NCBI RefSeq assembly: GCF_001625565.1
Contig: NZ_AUXS01000064.1
Location: 298,635 to 362,634, forward strand
Source of the DNA: Pseudoalteromonas luteoviolacea NCIMB 1944
GTDB taxonomy: Bacteria > Pseudomonadota > Gammaproteobacteria > Enterobacterales > Alteromonadaceae
Length of the DNA stretch: 64,000 nucleotides
Direction: 5' to 3'
Shown piece by piece: positions 1 through 7,928 of this stretch. Positions within the stretch are counted from its first letter, which is position 1. The number at the start of each line of letters is the position of its first letter. Below the pieces are notes generated by a model. It was not told the DNA's origin and did not search any database. It worked only from the letters and a program-made list of their open reading frames with translations. Made by a program: the position numbers and the translations under genes.

Positions 1-978
1 TGCGTCATTACATCCATTACTATTCAAGGCATTACCAACACTTTCTAAAGTAAAGCCACCTGAGTAATTTATATATTCAATTTCATGGCTATCGATAATA
101 TCTGCTTTTAGCGAGCTTGCTGCACTTTTCATATGCGCCAAAAACGTATCCAAATCAGCGGCGCACAACTCGTCTTTATGCTGTGTAAATGGGATAAATG
201 ACGCCGTGTCAATTAGGACAAATTCGGCATGTGGATTGTGCTGTGCTAAATAACCAAATACCTTAGTGCCATGACTAAAAAAAGCTCTATTGGTTACTCT
301 ATCAAACCTGTCATCAGGGACCACCTCTCTATATTTTGCAGCTAAATCTGATAGCCAACTCGCTGGTAAAAATGCCTCTTGAGGCTTGGTAAATTTCTCA
401 TCTGTAAAGGTAAAGCTGTTAATGTCTTGGAGCAGTTTTACACCCAATTTAGATAAGCTAACCTGCGGGTTATCAGCGATAAATGTCTTAGTTTGGGGGT
501 CGTATTTATAAGTAGCTTTAACTCGGGGGCGATAACGCAACGCCGAAAGAAAGTCCATTCCATAGTCTAAAACAAGTATTGTTTGTGTTTTGTTTGTTCG
601 ATCTTGATTAAATTGTCCATCGCTAAACTTCACAGTTTGAACTTCACACATTTCATGGTTTTGTGATGCATTGGTGCAATCAATACCCTGCTCGTCAATC
701 CAAGCAATAGAGTCAGTAACAAGCTGTTTTCCTTGCGCTTCGATAACATCCATAAACACAGTGGGATCTGGTTCTGGTTCTGGTTCTGGTTCAGGTTCAG
801 GTTCCGGATCTGGAGTAGGTTCAGGGTCTGGAGTGGGCTCAGGATCAGGTTTAGGATCAGGCTGCACCACCACAGGAGGGGGGTCGATAGGTGCAGGCTC
901 TGTGCTATCACTCCCTCCACAGCCTGTGATAAGCAGCGACAGCGAACCCAATAACAAAGCGCCTGTTTTCTTAAACAT
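1..978 (-). CDS. Divergent subtilase-like lipoprotein, 3' end beyond window
   Basis: An uninterrupted frame runs from ATG at 978 to the left edge (326 codons), so the C-terminus is missing. AAGGAGAG lies just upstream of the ATG. The N-terminus is a lipoprotein signal with lipobox LITGC, followed by a Pro/Asp/Glu stalk (PDPEP-type, encoded by a hexanucleotide repeat) and then a domain closely matching the next gene (1138-2598). Shared stretches include SIAWIDEQGI, LVLDYGMD, FSHGTKVFGYLAQHNP and EYINYSGGF. The Asp and His motifs of an S8-like (subtilisin) fold are visible; the Ser motif would lie outside the window. It is probably an outer-membrane-anchored paralog of the neighbouring secreted protein. 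Protease activity is inferred from motif positions only. Confidence 0.8.
   Translation of the reverse strand, partial: MFKKTGALLLGSLSLLITGCGGSDSTEPAPIDPPPVVVQPDPKPDPEPTPDPEPTPDPEPEPEPEPEPEPDPTVFMDVIEAQGKQLVTDSIAWIDEQGIDCTNASQNHEMCEVQTVKFSDGQFNQDRTNKTQTILVLDYGMDFLSALRYRPRVKATYKYDPQTKTFIADNPQVSLSKLGVKLLQDINSFTFTDEKFTKPQEAFLPASWLSDLAAKYREVVPDDRFDRVTNRAFFSHGTKVFGYLAQHNPHAEFVLIDTASFIPFTQHKDELCAADLDTFLAHMKSAASSLKADIIDSHEIEYINYSGGFTLESVGNALNSNGCNDA
763..861 (-). repeat. Hexanucleotide repeat encoding an acidic proline-rich stalk
   Basis: About sixteen degenerate copies of a six-base unit (GGTTCT, GGTTCA, GGATCA and similar on the plus strand) encode alternating Glu/Asp-Pro residues between the lipobox cysteine and the folded domain. 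Six-base units keep the frame, so length changes would alter stalk length rather than switch the gene off. Reading the repeat in other frames gives apparent Ser-Gly or Phe-Trp ORFs, which are artefacts. Confidence 0.85.
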
Positions 979-1137
979 ATAACTCTCCTTAGAATAAAAA
1001 TCTTTGCTTTACTGTTCCTCGAAAGCAAAAATCACCTTTTATAAACACTTATTTAACAACTTAAGGTGCAACTATATCATGAATAATCAAACAGGCACTA
1101 CGCGATTACAATTTAATACAAAATGATTTCTCTGCGA

Positions 1138-2598
1138 TTATTTTAAATAACCCTGCTGGTTAAGTGTATCTAAACGATACTTTAACGGATCTTGCAAACG
1201 ACAACGTCCATTTCCAGCATAGATAAAGTCAGATAATGCAAAGTTTATGAAATGCCCGCCATTATCATAACAATCTTGTGAAATTAAAGTTCGCTTTAAA
1301 TATGCAGGATCAAAACCCCATTCTATTTGACTCTGTACTGCGATTGCATAAGAAGTAGCAATAGGCGCAGCCCACGAAGATGAAGGAAACTCCCAATCTG
1401 CGCCGTATCTCATACCGTATACATCAGAAGACATTTTAGGTGTGCTATTTGTCTCCCAAAAAGCGCTTCTGCCATATCCAAAGTTGACATACATGTCTAT
1501 ATACTTGTGACCGTCAAACTCAGATGAATGATTAACAAAAACATCCTGCCAGCCAGTTTTAGCATCCTGTGAAATCTGAGTATCTACTGAGCCTGTTGTA
1601 TAAGACATCACTCGAATGCGATTTTGATAATCAATTACATCAAGCGGGTTTTCATTATTTGTTGCAGAAACTGCCCCTGCGTGGATCCCAAGAACACCAT
1701 AGGTACTAAACAATTTGTCATATACCGGTCTAATGCTCTGAACAAATCTTTTCGCCTTGTAATTACTTAAACTGCCATTACATTTATTGCTTGTCCAAGC
1801 ATTCTGCACATCTCTTCTTTCGAACCCACCTGAGTAGTTTATATACTCAATATCATTGACTTCGATGACATTTCTCAATAATGAACCCGCAGCGCGTTCC
1901 ATTTTCACATAAAACGCGTCTATGTCACGATTACAAATGTCGTCCTTGTGCATAATGAAAGGAGAAAATGTACTCGTATCTATGATCACAAATTCTGCGT
2001 CAGGGTTATGCTGTGCTAAATAACCAAACACCTTAGTGCCATGGCTGAAGTGCGGAACTCCCGTTTCATGATCATATTTGTCTTGGCTTGCTGCCGCCAC
2101 ATACTTGGCAGCCAAGTCTCCTAGCCATGCTGCAGGTAAAAAGCCTGGCTTAACAGTGTCTGTATCTGGATCTGTATATGTAAAGCCATCGATATCACTT
2201 AATACTTTTTGACCAAGTCGAGAGATCGAGACCGATGGGTTGTCTGCCACAAATGTCTGAGTGTCTGGGTCATATTTATAGGCGGCTTTAATACGGCTGC
2301 GGTAACGCAAAACAGTCTGAAGATCCATCCCATAATCCATCACCAGTATAGTTTGTTTAGAGTTCGTTCTGGAGGGATCATACTCACCGTCATCAAAATA
2401 CACCTTTACAGTGTCACACATCGGGTGCGCATTGGTATTTTGCTCGCAACTTATTCCCTGTTCATCAATCCAAGCTATAGAGTCCGCAATATGTTGTTGC
2501 GCATGAGCTTTAACTGGGTGAGGTTGTGGTGTTGTCGCATGCGCAGCAAATGCACTTAACAACCCCAGGGCGGGCAAAAACTTATATGTGTTACTCAT
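1138..2598 (-). CDS. Secreted divergent subtilase-like protein
   Basis: 486 residues from ATG 2598. This start puts AAGGAG about nine bases upstream and begins a clean signal peptide ending near AAHA; an in-frame ATG eight codons earlier has neither. Motifs are spaced as in S8 peptidases: Asp88 in VMDYGMD, His186 in SHGT, a SGG strand near 256, and Ser408 in SSSWAAP (canonical GTSMAAP). The usual oxyanion AAGN is replaced by IHAGA, so the oxyanion asparagine appears absent. A TDPDTDT acidic patch near 142 could bind calcium. It is paralogous to the lipoprotein gene immediately downstream. It is either a divergent protease or a catalytically altered subtilase; the family call is motif-based. 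Confidence 0.7.
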   Translation of the reverse strand: MSNTYKFLPALGLLSAFAAHATTPQPHPVKAHAQQHIADSIAWIDEQGISCEQNTNAHPMCDTVKVYFDDGEYDPSRTNSKQTILVMDYGMDLQTVLRYRSRIKAAYKYDPDTQTFVADNPSVSISRLGQKVLSDIDGFTYTDPDTDTVKPGFLPAAWLGDLAAKYVAAASQDKYDHETGVPHFSHGTKVFGYLAQHNPDAEFVIIDTSTFSPFIMHKDDICNRDIDAFYVKMERAAGSLLRNVIEVNDIEYINYSGGFERRDVQNAWTSNKCNGSLSNYKAKRFVQSIRPVYDKLFSTYGVLGIHAGAVSATNNENPLDVIDYQNRIRVMSYTTGSVDTQISQDAKTGWQDVFVNHSSEFDGHKYIDMYVNFGYGRSAFWETNSTPKMSSDVYGMRYGADWEFPSSSWAAPIATSYAIAVQSQIEWGFDPAYLKRTLISQDCYDNGGHFINFALSDFIYAGNGRCRLQDPLKYRLDTLNQQGYLK

Positions 2599-2660
2599 TT
2601 CAAATTTCTCCTTTTGAAACATACGAGTAGGCTATTCGAGTTAATTTAATTTTCAGAAAG

Positions 2661-3440
2661 TTAAGACTGTTTTTTGAATAGCTTTTGTACTATTTCAATT
2701 GTTTCATCTACACTTTTTTCGCGACTGATTATCGAACCGAATTGATTCGCGTATATTTTTCTTACGTCATTATGAAAGTCATCAAAATAACCAAGTTCCA
2801 TCATCACCATTTCGGGTGATGAAATCACTTGCTCGTCATCATAAGTTGAGATAGACGCGTATACTAAGTCCTCAAGATCAAGATCTCTGCGTTTTTCAAT
2901 TTCTTCACCATTTGCTAGCTGCTCACTCAAATTGCTCGCTAACTGACCAGTTGCTTCGTAAAGAGGGCCGGGCTCACCAGCTTTCGCTAGTTGATCTAGC
3001 AAACGAATAGAAAATACTCTGACTAGAGCTTGTTGTTCACCAAATGCGGCTTCGGCATGTTTAAAATCAATCAAGCTTTTTTGCGCAATTTCTATCATTT
3101 CAGGATTATGTAATAAATCTTGCATTTCTTCGTTAATAAACGAAGCAGAGTTAAATTTACCGACAGACAGTTGCATCCGTTGAAAAGCAGTCAGAAGCTG
3201 CTCTTCCGTTGTGGTAACTTTGGGGTCTGCTTTTGGTATTTTTAAGTCAATATCTGTTGTAAGCTTTTTATCTAGTTCATCTAGTTTGTTAGTGTTTACT
3301 GTGTTTTTATTTTCCTGCTGTACTACATTTGCGACGCTGCTTGTATTAGTCTCACCATCTGCAAAATTGTCGCTCCAACCAAGCCAGAATAATGTAGCGG
3401 CAACAGCAGCGACTCCAGCAAAAATGATGCCCTTCTTCAT
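2661..3440 (-). CDS. Membrane-anchored protein of unknown function
   Basis: 259 residues. ATG 3440 was chosen because a perfect AGGAGG sits upstream and the protein then starts MKKGIIFAGVAAVAATLFWLGW, a signal anchor. The rest is hydrophilic, acidic and predicted helical, with a Lys/Asp/Glu-rich spacer at about 40-80 and no cysteines. The length after the anchor suits a periplasmic domain or chaperone-like helical bundle. It sits 62 bases upstream of the subtilase-like gene on the same strand, so the two are probably co-transcribed. I do not recognise the family. A role as foldase, anchor or regulator for the neighbouring exported protease-like proteins would be inference only. Confidence 0.65.
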   Translation of the reverse strand: MKKGIIFAGVAAVAATLFWLGWSDNFADGETNTSSVANVVQQENKNTVNTNKLDELDKKLTTDIDLKIPKADPKVTTTEEQLLTAFQRMQLSVGKFNSASFINEEMQDLLHNPEMIEIAQKSLIDFKHAEAAFGEQQALVRVFSIRLLDQLAKAGEPGPLYEATGQLASNLSEQLANGEEIEKRRDLDLEDLVYASISTYDDEQVISSPEMVMMELGYFDDFHNDVRKIYANQFGSIISREKSVDETIEIVQKLFKKQS

Positions 3441-3528
3441 AATATGTAACCTCCTAAACAGCAATTTTTATTCAAACACTTAGCCATAAGTAAAATTGCG
3501 TTTATTGTATTGCGTGTTCGTTAATACT

Positions 3529-4053
3529 TTATCTGCCAAAGCGGCAAACACCAGCAAGTCGCTCTGTAAATAAATCAATTACTGGATAATAACCATTGTA
3601 GCGACCCCACAAACCCGCATTGTTTGAAATTTTTCCATTCAATATTGCCCAATCAATTCTTTCATAAAGTGGGTTAGGATCAGGACGATAGACGCAGCGT
3701 CCACCCAACTCAGAGCGATGCGCCATTTGCTTATACTGCTCTAGTGTCGCAGCTGAGCTTGGCGTCACTTCATAACTACAGATTGAAAAAATTGATTTGT
3801 CGTAATAATCTATCACCGGGTAATACTTATATTCTTTACCCCAATTTGCCGCATTAGCTGTTATTACGCCTTCGTTACGAGCCCAGTCTATTCTTTGTCT
3901 AGCTGACAATTCAGAAGGTTTGCTCACACACCTGCTGTACAACGCATTATCAAAATAGGCTTGATAACGATAATTTGCGGTATCTATCGCAGCTTGAGCC
4001 GACAACGATGATAGAAATACTGCAGTACCAAGCACTGTAGAAATTGATTTCAT
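3529..4053 (-). CDS. Secreted protein with two copies of an RC-RIDWA-WG-YYPVID domain
   Basis: 174 residues with a signal peptide (cut near SAQA). The mature part is two tandem units of about 70 residues. Each has the order Arg-Cys, RIDWA, a G-x-I stretch, A-x-x-WG, YYPVID and a final Cys (units at roughly 25-95 and 105-172). One Cys pair per unit suggests a disulfide in each. The same unit occurs once in the next gene upstream (4143-4922), where it precedes a Hint domain. A terminator-like hairpin lies between the two genes, so this gene may be expressed by read-through or from its own promoter. The domain is not one I can name; it may be the common ligand-binding or signalling part. Confidence 0.75.
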   Translation of the reverse strand: MKSISTVLGTAVFLSSLSAQAAIDTANYRYQAYFDNALYSRCVSKPSELSARQRIDWARNEGVITANAANWGKEYKYYPVIDYYDKSIFSICSYEVTPSSAATLEQYKQMAHRSELGGRCVYRPDPNPLYERIDWAILNGKISNNAGLWGRYNGYYPVIDLFTERLAGVCRFGR

Positions 4054-4100
4054 GGCATTTATTCCAACTTAATATGATTGAAAATAGAAGTGATTAATGC

Positions 4101-4127
4101 AAAAAAGGAAGGCCTGAACGGCCCTCC
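4101..4127 (-). terminator. Rho-independent terminator after the Hint-domain gene
   Basis: On the minus strand GGAGGGCC, a five-base loop, GGCCTTCC and then six Ts form a GC-rich stem with one G-T pair. It lies 16 bases past the Hint gene's stop codon. Confidence 0.8.
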
Positions 4128-4142
4128 CTATACATCAATAAA

Positions 4143-4922
4143 TTATTGACGAACGATAACTTGACCTAGCTCAGCTTGAAGCTGGTTCTGCCAAGTTAAA
4201 TCACCAACTAGGATGTCGTTAGCGATGATGATGTGGTTAACAGCTTCAGCACCACTTGTCTCAAAGTTGTAAACGTCTTGGTCAGTCGCTTCACGAGTGA
4301 TAGAAGCAACTGAAAGCTCTACACCGTCTGCACGAAGCATTGTTTGACCAGCTTCTACATCTTTAGCAGCTACCATAGTACCGTCACCTAAAAGCATACC
4401 GTGGTGTTGAGTTACTTTAAGCTCAGAACCATCTTCAAGAGTGAATACATATAGTTTTGACTCTTCAGAACCTTGAGTACGAGCTTTCATTTCAAATGTT
4501 TCTGTTGAAAGCGCGCTTAGAGAAGCGTCTTTAGATAGCGCTACTAAGCCATATGAATTGTCAACGTCTTTAGCTTCAACATCTACTACTTTACCGCCTT
4601 TAGTTACACGGATAAGAGTACTAGCTTCGAAACAACCACATTTACAAACAGCACCAACTGTTCTGTCATAAAAATCAACAACTGGGTAGAAACCATTCGC
4701 TTTACCCCACTCACCAGCGCGAGCAGTGATATAGCCATTTGTAACAGCCCAATTGATACGATTTACACACTCAGTCGCGTTAACAGCTTTTTTCGCACAA
4801 CGGCCATGTGCAGCATTATCTGTTGTTGCTTGGCTCTGATATGCAGCGATGTCCATTGCAGCTTCAGATTTAGCAGCGAAAAATGCAAGCGCAGCAGCAA
4901 AAAGAATTGTCAAAGTTCTCAT
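4143..4922 (-). CDS. Secreted protein with C-terminal Hint (hedgehog/intein-type) domain
   Basis: 259 residues: signal peptide 1-21, one RC-RINWA-WG-FYPVVD unit (about 25-93) shared with the downstream neighbour, then a Hint-like domain starting at Cys97 (CFEASTLIRV). A block-B motif with Thr171 and His174 (TQHHGMLL) and the sequence VYNFETSG..NHIIIANDILVGD near 217-241 fit Hint folds. The intein-type C-terminal His-Asn is replaced by Gly-Asp. By analogy with hedgehog Hog domains, this predicts acyl shift and N-terminal cleavage or transfer without splicing. Three closely spaced cysteines (93, 95, 97) precede the domain. Arg codons are often CGT, which suggests strong expression. The processing chemistry is inferred. 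Confidence 0.75.
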   Translation of the reverse strand: MRTLTILFAAALAFFAAKSEAAMDIAAYQSQATTDNAAHGRCAKKAVNATECVNRINWAVTNGYITARAGEWGKANGFYPVVDFYDRTVGAVCKCGCFEASTLIRVTKGGKVVDVEAKDVDNSYGLVALSKDASLSALSTETFEMKARTQGSEESKLYVFTLEDGSELKVTQHHGMLLGDGTMVAAKDVEAGQTMLRADGVELSVASITREATDQDVYNFETSGAEAVNHIIIANDILVGDLTWQNQLQAELGQVIVRQ

Positions 4923-4958
4923 AAAAAAGATTTCCTTGTAATTGATTTTAACTAAAGT

Positions 4959-6470
4959 TTATTTTTCAGCATCAGCTTTTAAAGTGACATTATTAAATGC
5001 ACTGTAACCATAAGCTGAAATGTACCAAGTGCCGCTAGCCGGGTTGGCAACAACACATGATTCGTTTGATGTACCTGGGTTTTCAGAAGCGCAATCGTTG
5101 TCAATTGGGTAAGGTGTTTGACCATGCTTGATATATAAATCAGCATCACCAGAACCACCAGACAAGCTTGCTACTAACTTCGTAGTACCTGCAGGCACAT
5201 TGAATGCGAACGTTCTAAAGTCGCCAGAGTTGCCACTGACCACTTCAACTAGGCCATCACTAGGGCCGCCATCAAGTTTTGCGTAAACCAGTTTGTTTGG
5301 TGAACCTGCAACATTAGAGATTTTGTTCGCAGATGCATTGTCATTGATCGCTGCTGTAACTTGAGCAGGATTTAGATTTGGCGTTTTAGCTAGGTGTAAA
5401 GCTGCTACACCTGCAACATGCGGAGATGCCATTGATGTACCGCTGATTGTTCTTGTCGCTGTGTCAGAACCGATCCATGCCGATTTGATTGATGAACCAG
5501 GAGCAAAAACATCGATACATTTACCGTAGTTTGAGAAGCTTGATCTTGCGTCATTGACATCAGTAGACGCAACAGTAATTGCTGAAGGTGCACTAGCTGG
5601 TGATTTTGAACAAGCATCACCTCTGTCGTTACCCGCTGCTACAACAAATGTAACACCGCGATTAACAGCCTTTTCTACAGCGTTGTTAACTGCTGTAGAT
5701 TTACCACCGCCCAAACTCATGTTAGCAACAGATGGACCTCTTGCATTTGATGCAACCCAGTCAATACCAGCAATAACACCTGCGTATGAACCTGAGCCTC
5801 GGCAATCTAGTACACGAACGCCAACTAAATTTACCGCCTTAGCTACACCATATTCAGTACCACCGATAGTGCCCGCAACGTGCGTACCGTGACCATTACA
5901 GTCTTGAGCTGTCGCATCGTTATCAATGAAATCATAACCATTTCTAGAGCGGCCACCAAAATCATTGTGGCTGTTTTGGATACCTGTATCCAATACGTAA
6001 GCGGTTACACCCTGACCATTGTTAGCACCAACATATTTTCTATCAAGTGGCAGGTCTCTTTGGTCGATACGGTCCAGACCCCAAGTAGGGTTATTTTGAA
6101 GAGCACTAACATCAGAAATCTTTGGATCGATTGTAAATGTCGCATTTTGCTCTACAAACTTCACGTCTGGATGTGAAAGTAGTTTTACTAGTTGATCAGA
6201 GTTTGCTTTGATAGCAACACCTGACAAATTATCATATTGATACTCAACTTCGACACCTAATTCAGCGCTTAGTTTTGATGTCAAAGATGTAGTGAATGCG
6301 GCTCTTGCTGATAAATCAGCATTAATAAAAGTTGAAGGGGTATTATACACAACAATATAGCTATCTTTCACAGCTTTAGTACCAGCTGAGTTGCTATAAA
6401 ATTCTGCTGCTTGGGCTGTAGAACCAAGTGCAAGACTCAATAAAAGTGGTGTTACTTTCCTTCTAATCAT
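4959..6470 (-). CDS. Secreted S8 serine protease, proteinase K-like, with PPC domain
   Basis: 503 residues: signal peptide 1-22, an I9-type propeptide (about 35-115), a subtilase domain (about 125-395) and a C-terminal PPC domain (about 405-500). The catalytic triad is visible as Asp161 (VLDTG), His194 (GHGTHVAG) and Ser346 (GTSMASPH), with oxyanion Asn281 (AAGN). The layout matches extracellular alkaline exoproteases of the Vibrio exoprotease A/aqualysin type. In that family the propeptide folds the enzyme and is removed autocatalytically, and the PPC domain is often trimmed after secretion. It is the first gene of the minus-strand run, 36 bases upstream of the Hint gene, so the two are probably co-transcribed. 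It could also process neighbouring exported proteins; that is inference. Confidence 0.95.
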   Translation of the reverse strand: MIRRKVTPLLLSLALGSTAQAAEFYSNSAGTKAVKDSYIVVYNTPSTFINADLSARAAFTTSLTSKLSAELGVEVEYQYDNLSGVAIKANSDQLVKLLSHPDVKFVEQNATFTIDPKISDVSALQNNPTWGLDRIDQRDLPLDRKYVGANNGQGVTAYVLDTGIQNSHNDFGGRSRNGYDFIDNDATAQDCNGHGTHVAGTIGGTEYGVAKAVNLVGVRVLDCRGSGSYAGVIAGIDWVASNARGPSVANMSLGGGKSTAVNNAVEKAVNRGVTFVVAAGNDRGDACSKSPASAPSAITVASTDVNDARSSFSNYGKCIDVFAPGSSIKSAWIGSDTATRTISGTSMASPHVAGVAALHLAKTPNLNPAQVTAAINDNASANKISNVAGSPNKLVYAKLDGGPSDGLVEVVSGNSGDFRTFAFNVPAGTTKLVASLSGGSGDADLYIKHGQTPYPIDNDCASENPGTSNESCVVANPASGTWYISAYGYSAFNNVTLKADAEK

Positions 6471-7928
6471 GATTTTTCCTTATAATTTTAAATGAAGTTA
6501 ATTAGAAATCACATCAACTAAAAAACTAAGAAATAATAGATTGCACACTACTATCAAACTTCAGACATACAAACGTTCAGCTCTCTTAGAGACGCTATAG
6601 TTACATACAAAAAAACAAAATAACAAAAAACAAGAGCGCCCAAAAAAACGCCAAAAACAATCCCAATTAACAAAACAATTATTTTTTGTTAGCTTATTTA
6701 TCAATCACTTATAGTTAAAATAAGGAAAAACCCAAGAACTAGGATAAAAACACCAATGTAAACAAATTGAATAACACATCATTCACAAAATGATAATATA
6801 CAAATAATCTCCACAATCACCTTCTCTAAGTTCCATAACCTTGCAAAAAAGCTAATTAAATCCAAATAAAGGGGTACATAAGACGAATAATAATTCGTTA
6901 GTGAACTATGCTGAATAAAACTTATTTTTCTGAATATGAATTTATGCATAACAAATAATTATAAAAAAAATGACCTCAATATTGTTTGTTTTATTAGATT
7001 CAGCTTGAGTGAGGTTTTCAGCTCTATTTGATAGTGATTTCCTATTAAATCTTGTACCTTTTTTATTTAACTTGAAGCTTAAAAATTTTAGATTAATGAG
7101 GGTATGGAGCGAACGACTTTTACCACCAAAACCTGCTATAGGTACAATCAGTGCATTTTTGATTACACTGGTGTTTAGAATGTCAATTAGCAAGCGTTCA
7201 TAAAAATGAGGTGGTAGCGCCATGAATTATACAAAGCGTAGCGGCCATAGTAGTCGTTCTGATTACTTGAATTAAGATGAACTAGTTGAACAAGGTGCCT
7301 AACACAATGATTCTAAGAAGAACTTTAGAAGTTGAGCACATTTTTAAGTATCGTTATAGAGATACTAAGTCTAACTAAAGCCATAGAATAGAATTGGTGT
7401 CATTTTTAATAGGTAAAATAACATTCTTTTGAATATTATAACTATTAACCCACGGGTTTAAACATAAACCCCGCATTTTGTCATATGATTAATAATCAGG
7501 AAATAAGCATAAATATTTCAGCTTAGGTAATTAAACCCAGATCCATCACATTATATATTCCCTGAACTCACGCCTACGCCCCTAATACGGGTCCTTTCAT
7601 GATACAAGGAGGGGTATTGCTAGATATGCACTCAGAGCTTCGTACAGGCTAAATTAGGCCCTGGTATACAAACTTTCCTGCAGGTATAACATTGAAAACA
7701 CGCCAGCAATAAGAGATTTACTTTTTCCTCCATGCTTTAACACGCATAATTGAACCACAATATATCGAATGCGATGCTCTGCGGTGAATTGAAAAAAGAA
7801 AAATTTGGCGCAGCAAATCAGGGCTAAGCGCTACCCAACCCTGATTAAAAGAGTACGATTAGCCATCATGTGTTTTTAACTCATACGAGTTAGAAGCATT
7901 TGCTAATACTCTAAGCAATTTACACACG
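6471..7928. other. Long AT-rich intergenic region with no convincing gene
   Basis: Nearly 1.5 kb without a gene I accept. The first 400 bases are very AT-rich and presumably hold the protease promoter. Short frames at 6942-7223 (minus) and 7009-7203 (plus) overlap each other and look non-coding. The plus frame contains LLPPKP near 7120, weakly reminiscent of an IS5-type transposase N-terminus, so a decayed insertion sequence is possible but not demonstrated. Confidence 0.5.

Noticed and set aside
630..1028. Overlapping frames on both strands in the Pro/Asp repeat region, including a Ser-Gly-rich plus-strand protein
   Set aside because: They are shadow frames of the hexanucleotide repeat. The frame ending at the window edge (978 to 1) has the lipobox and homology to the neighbour.
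6942..7223. Frames on both strands with a faint LLPPKP transposase likeness
   Set aside because: They overlap each other, have no ribosome site or long match, and do not extend to inverted-repeat ends.
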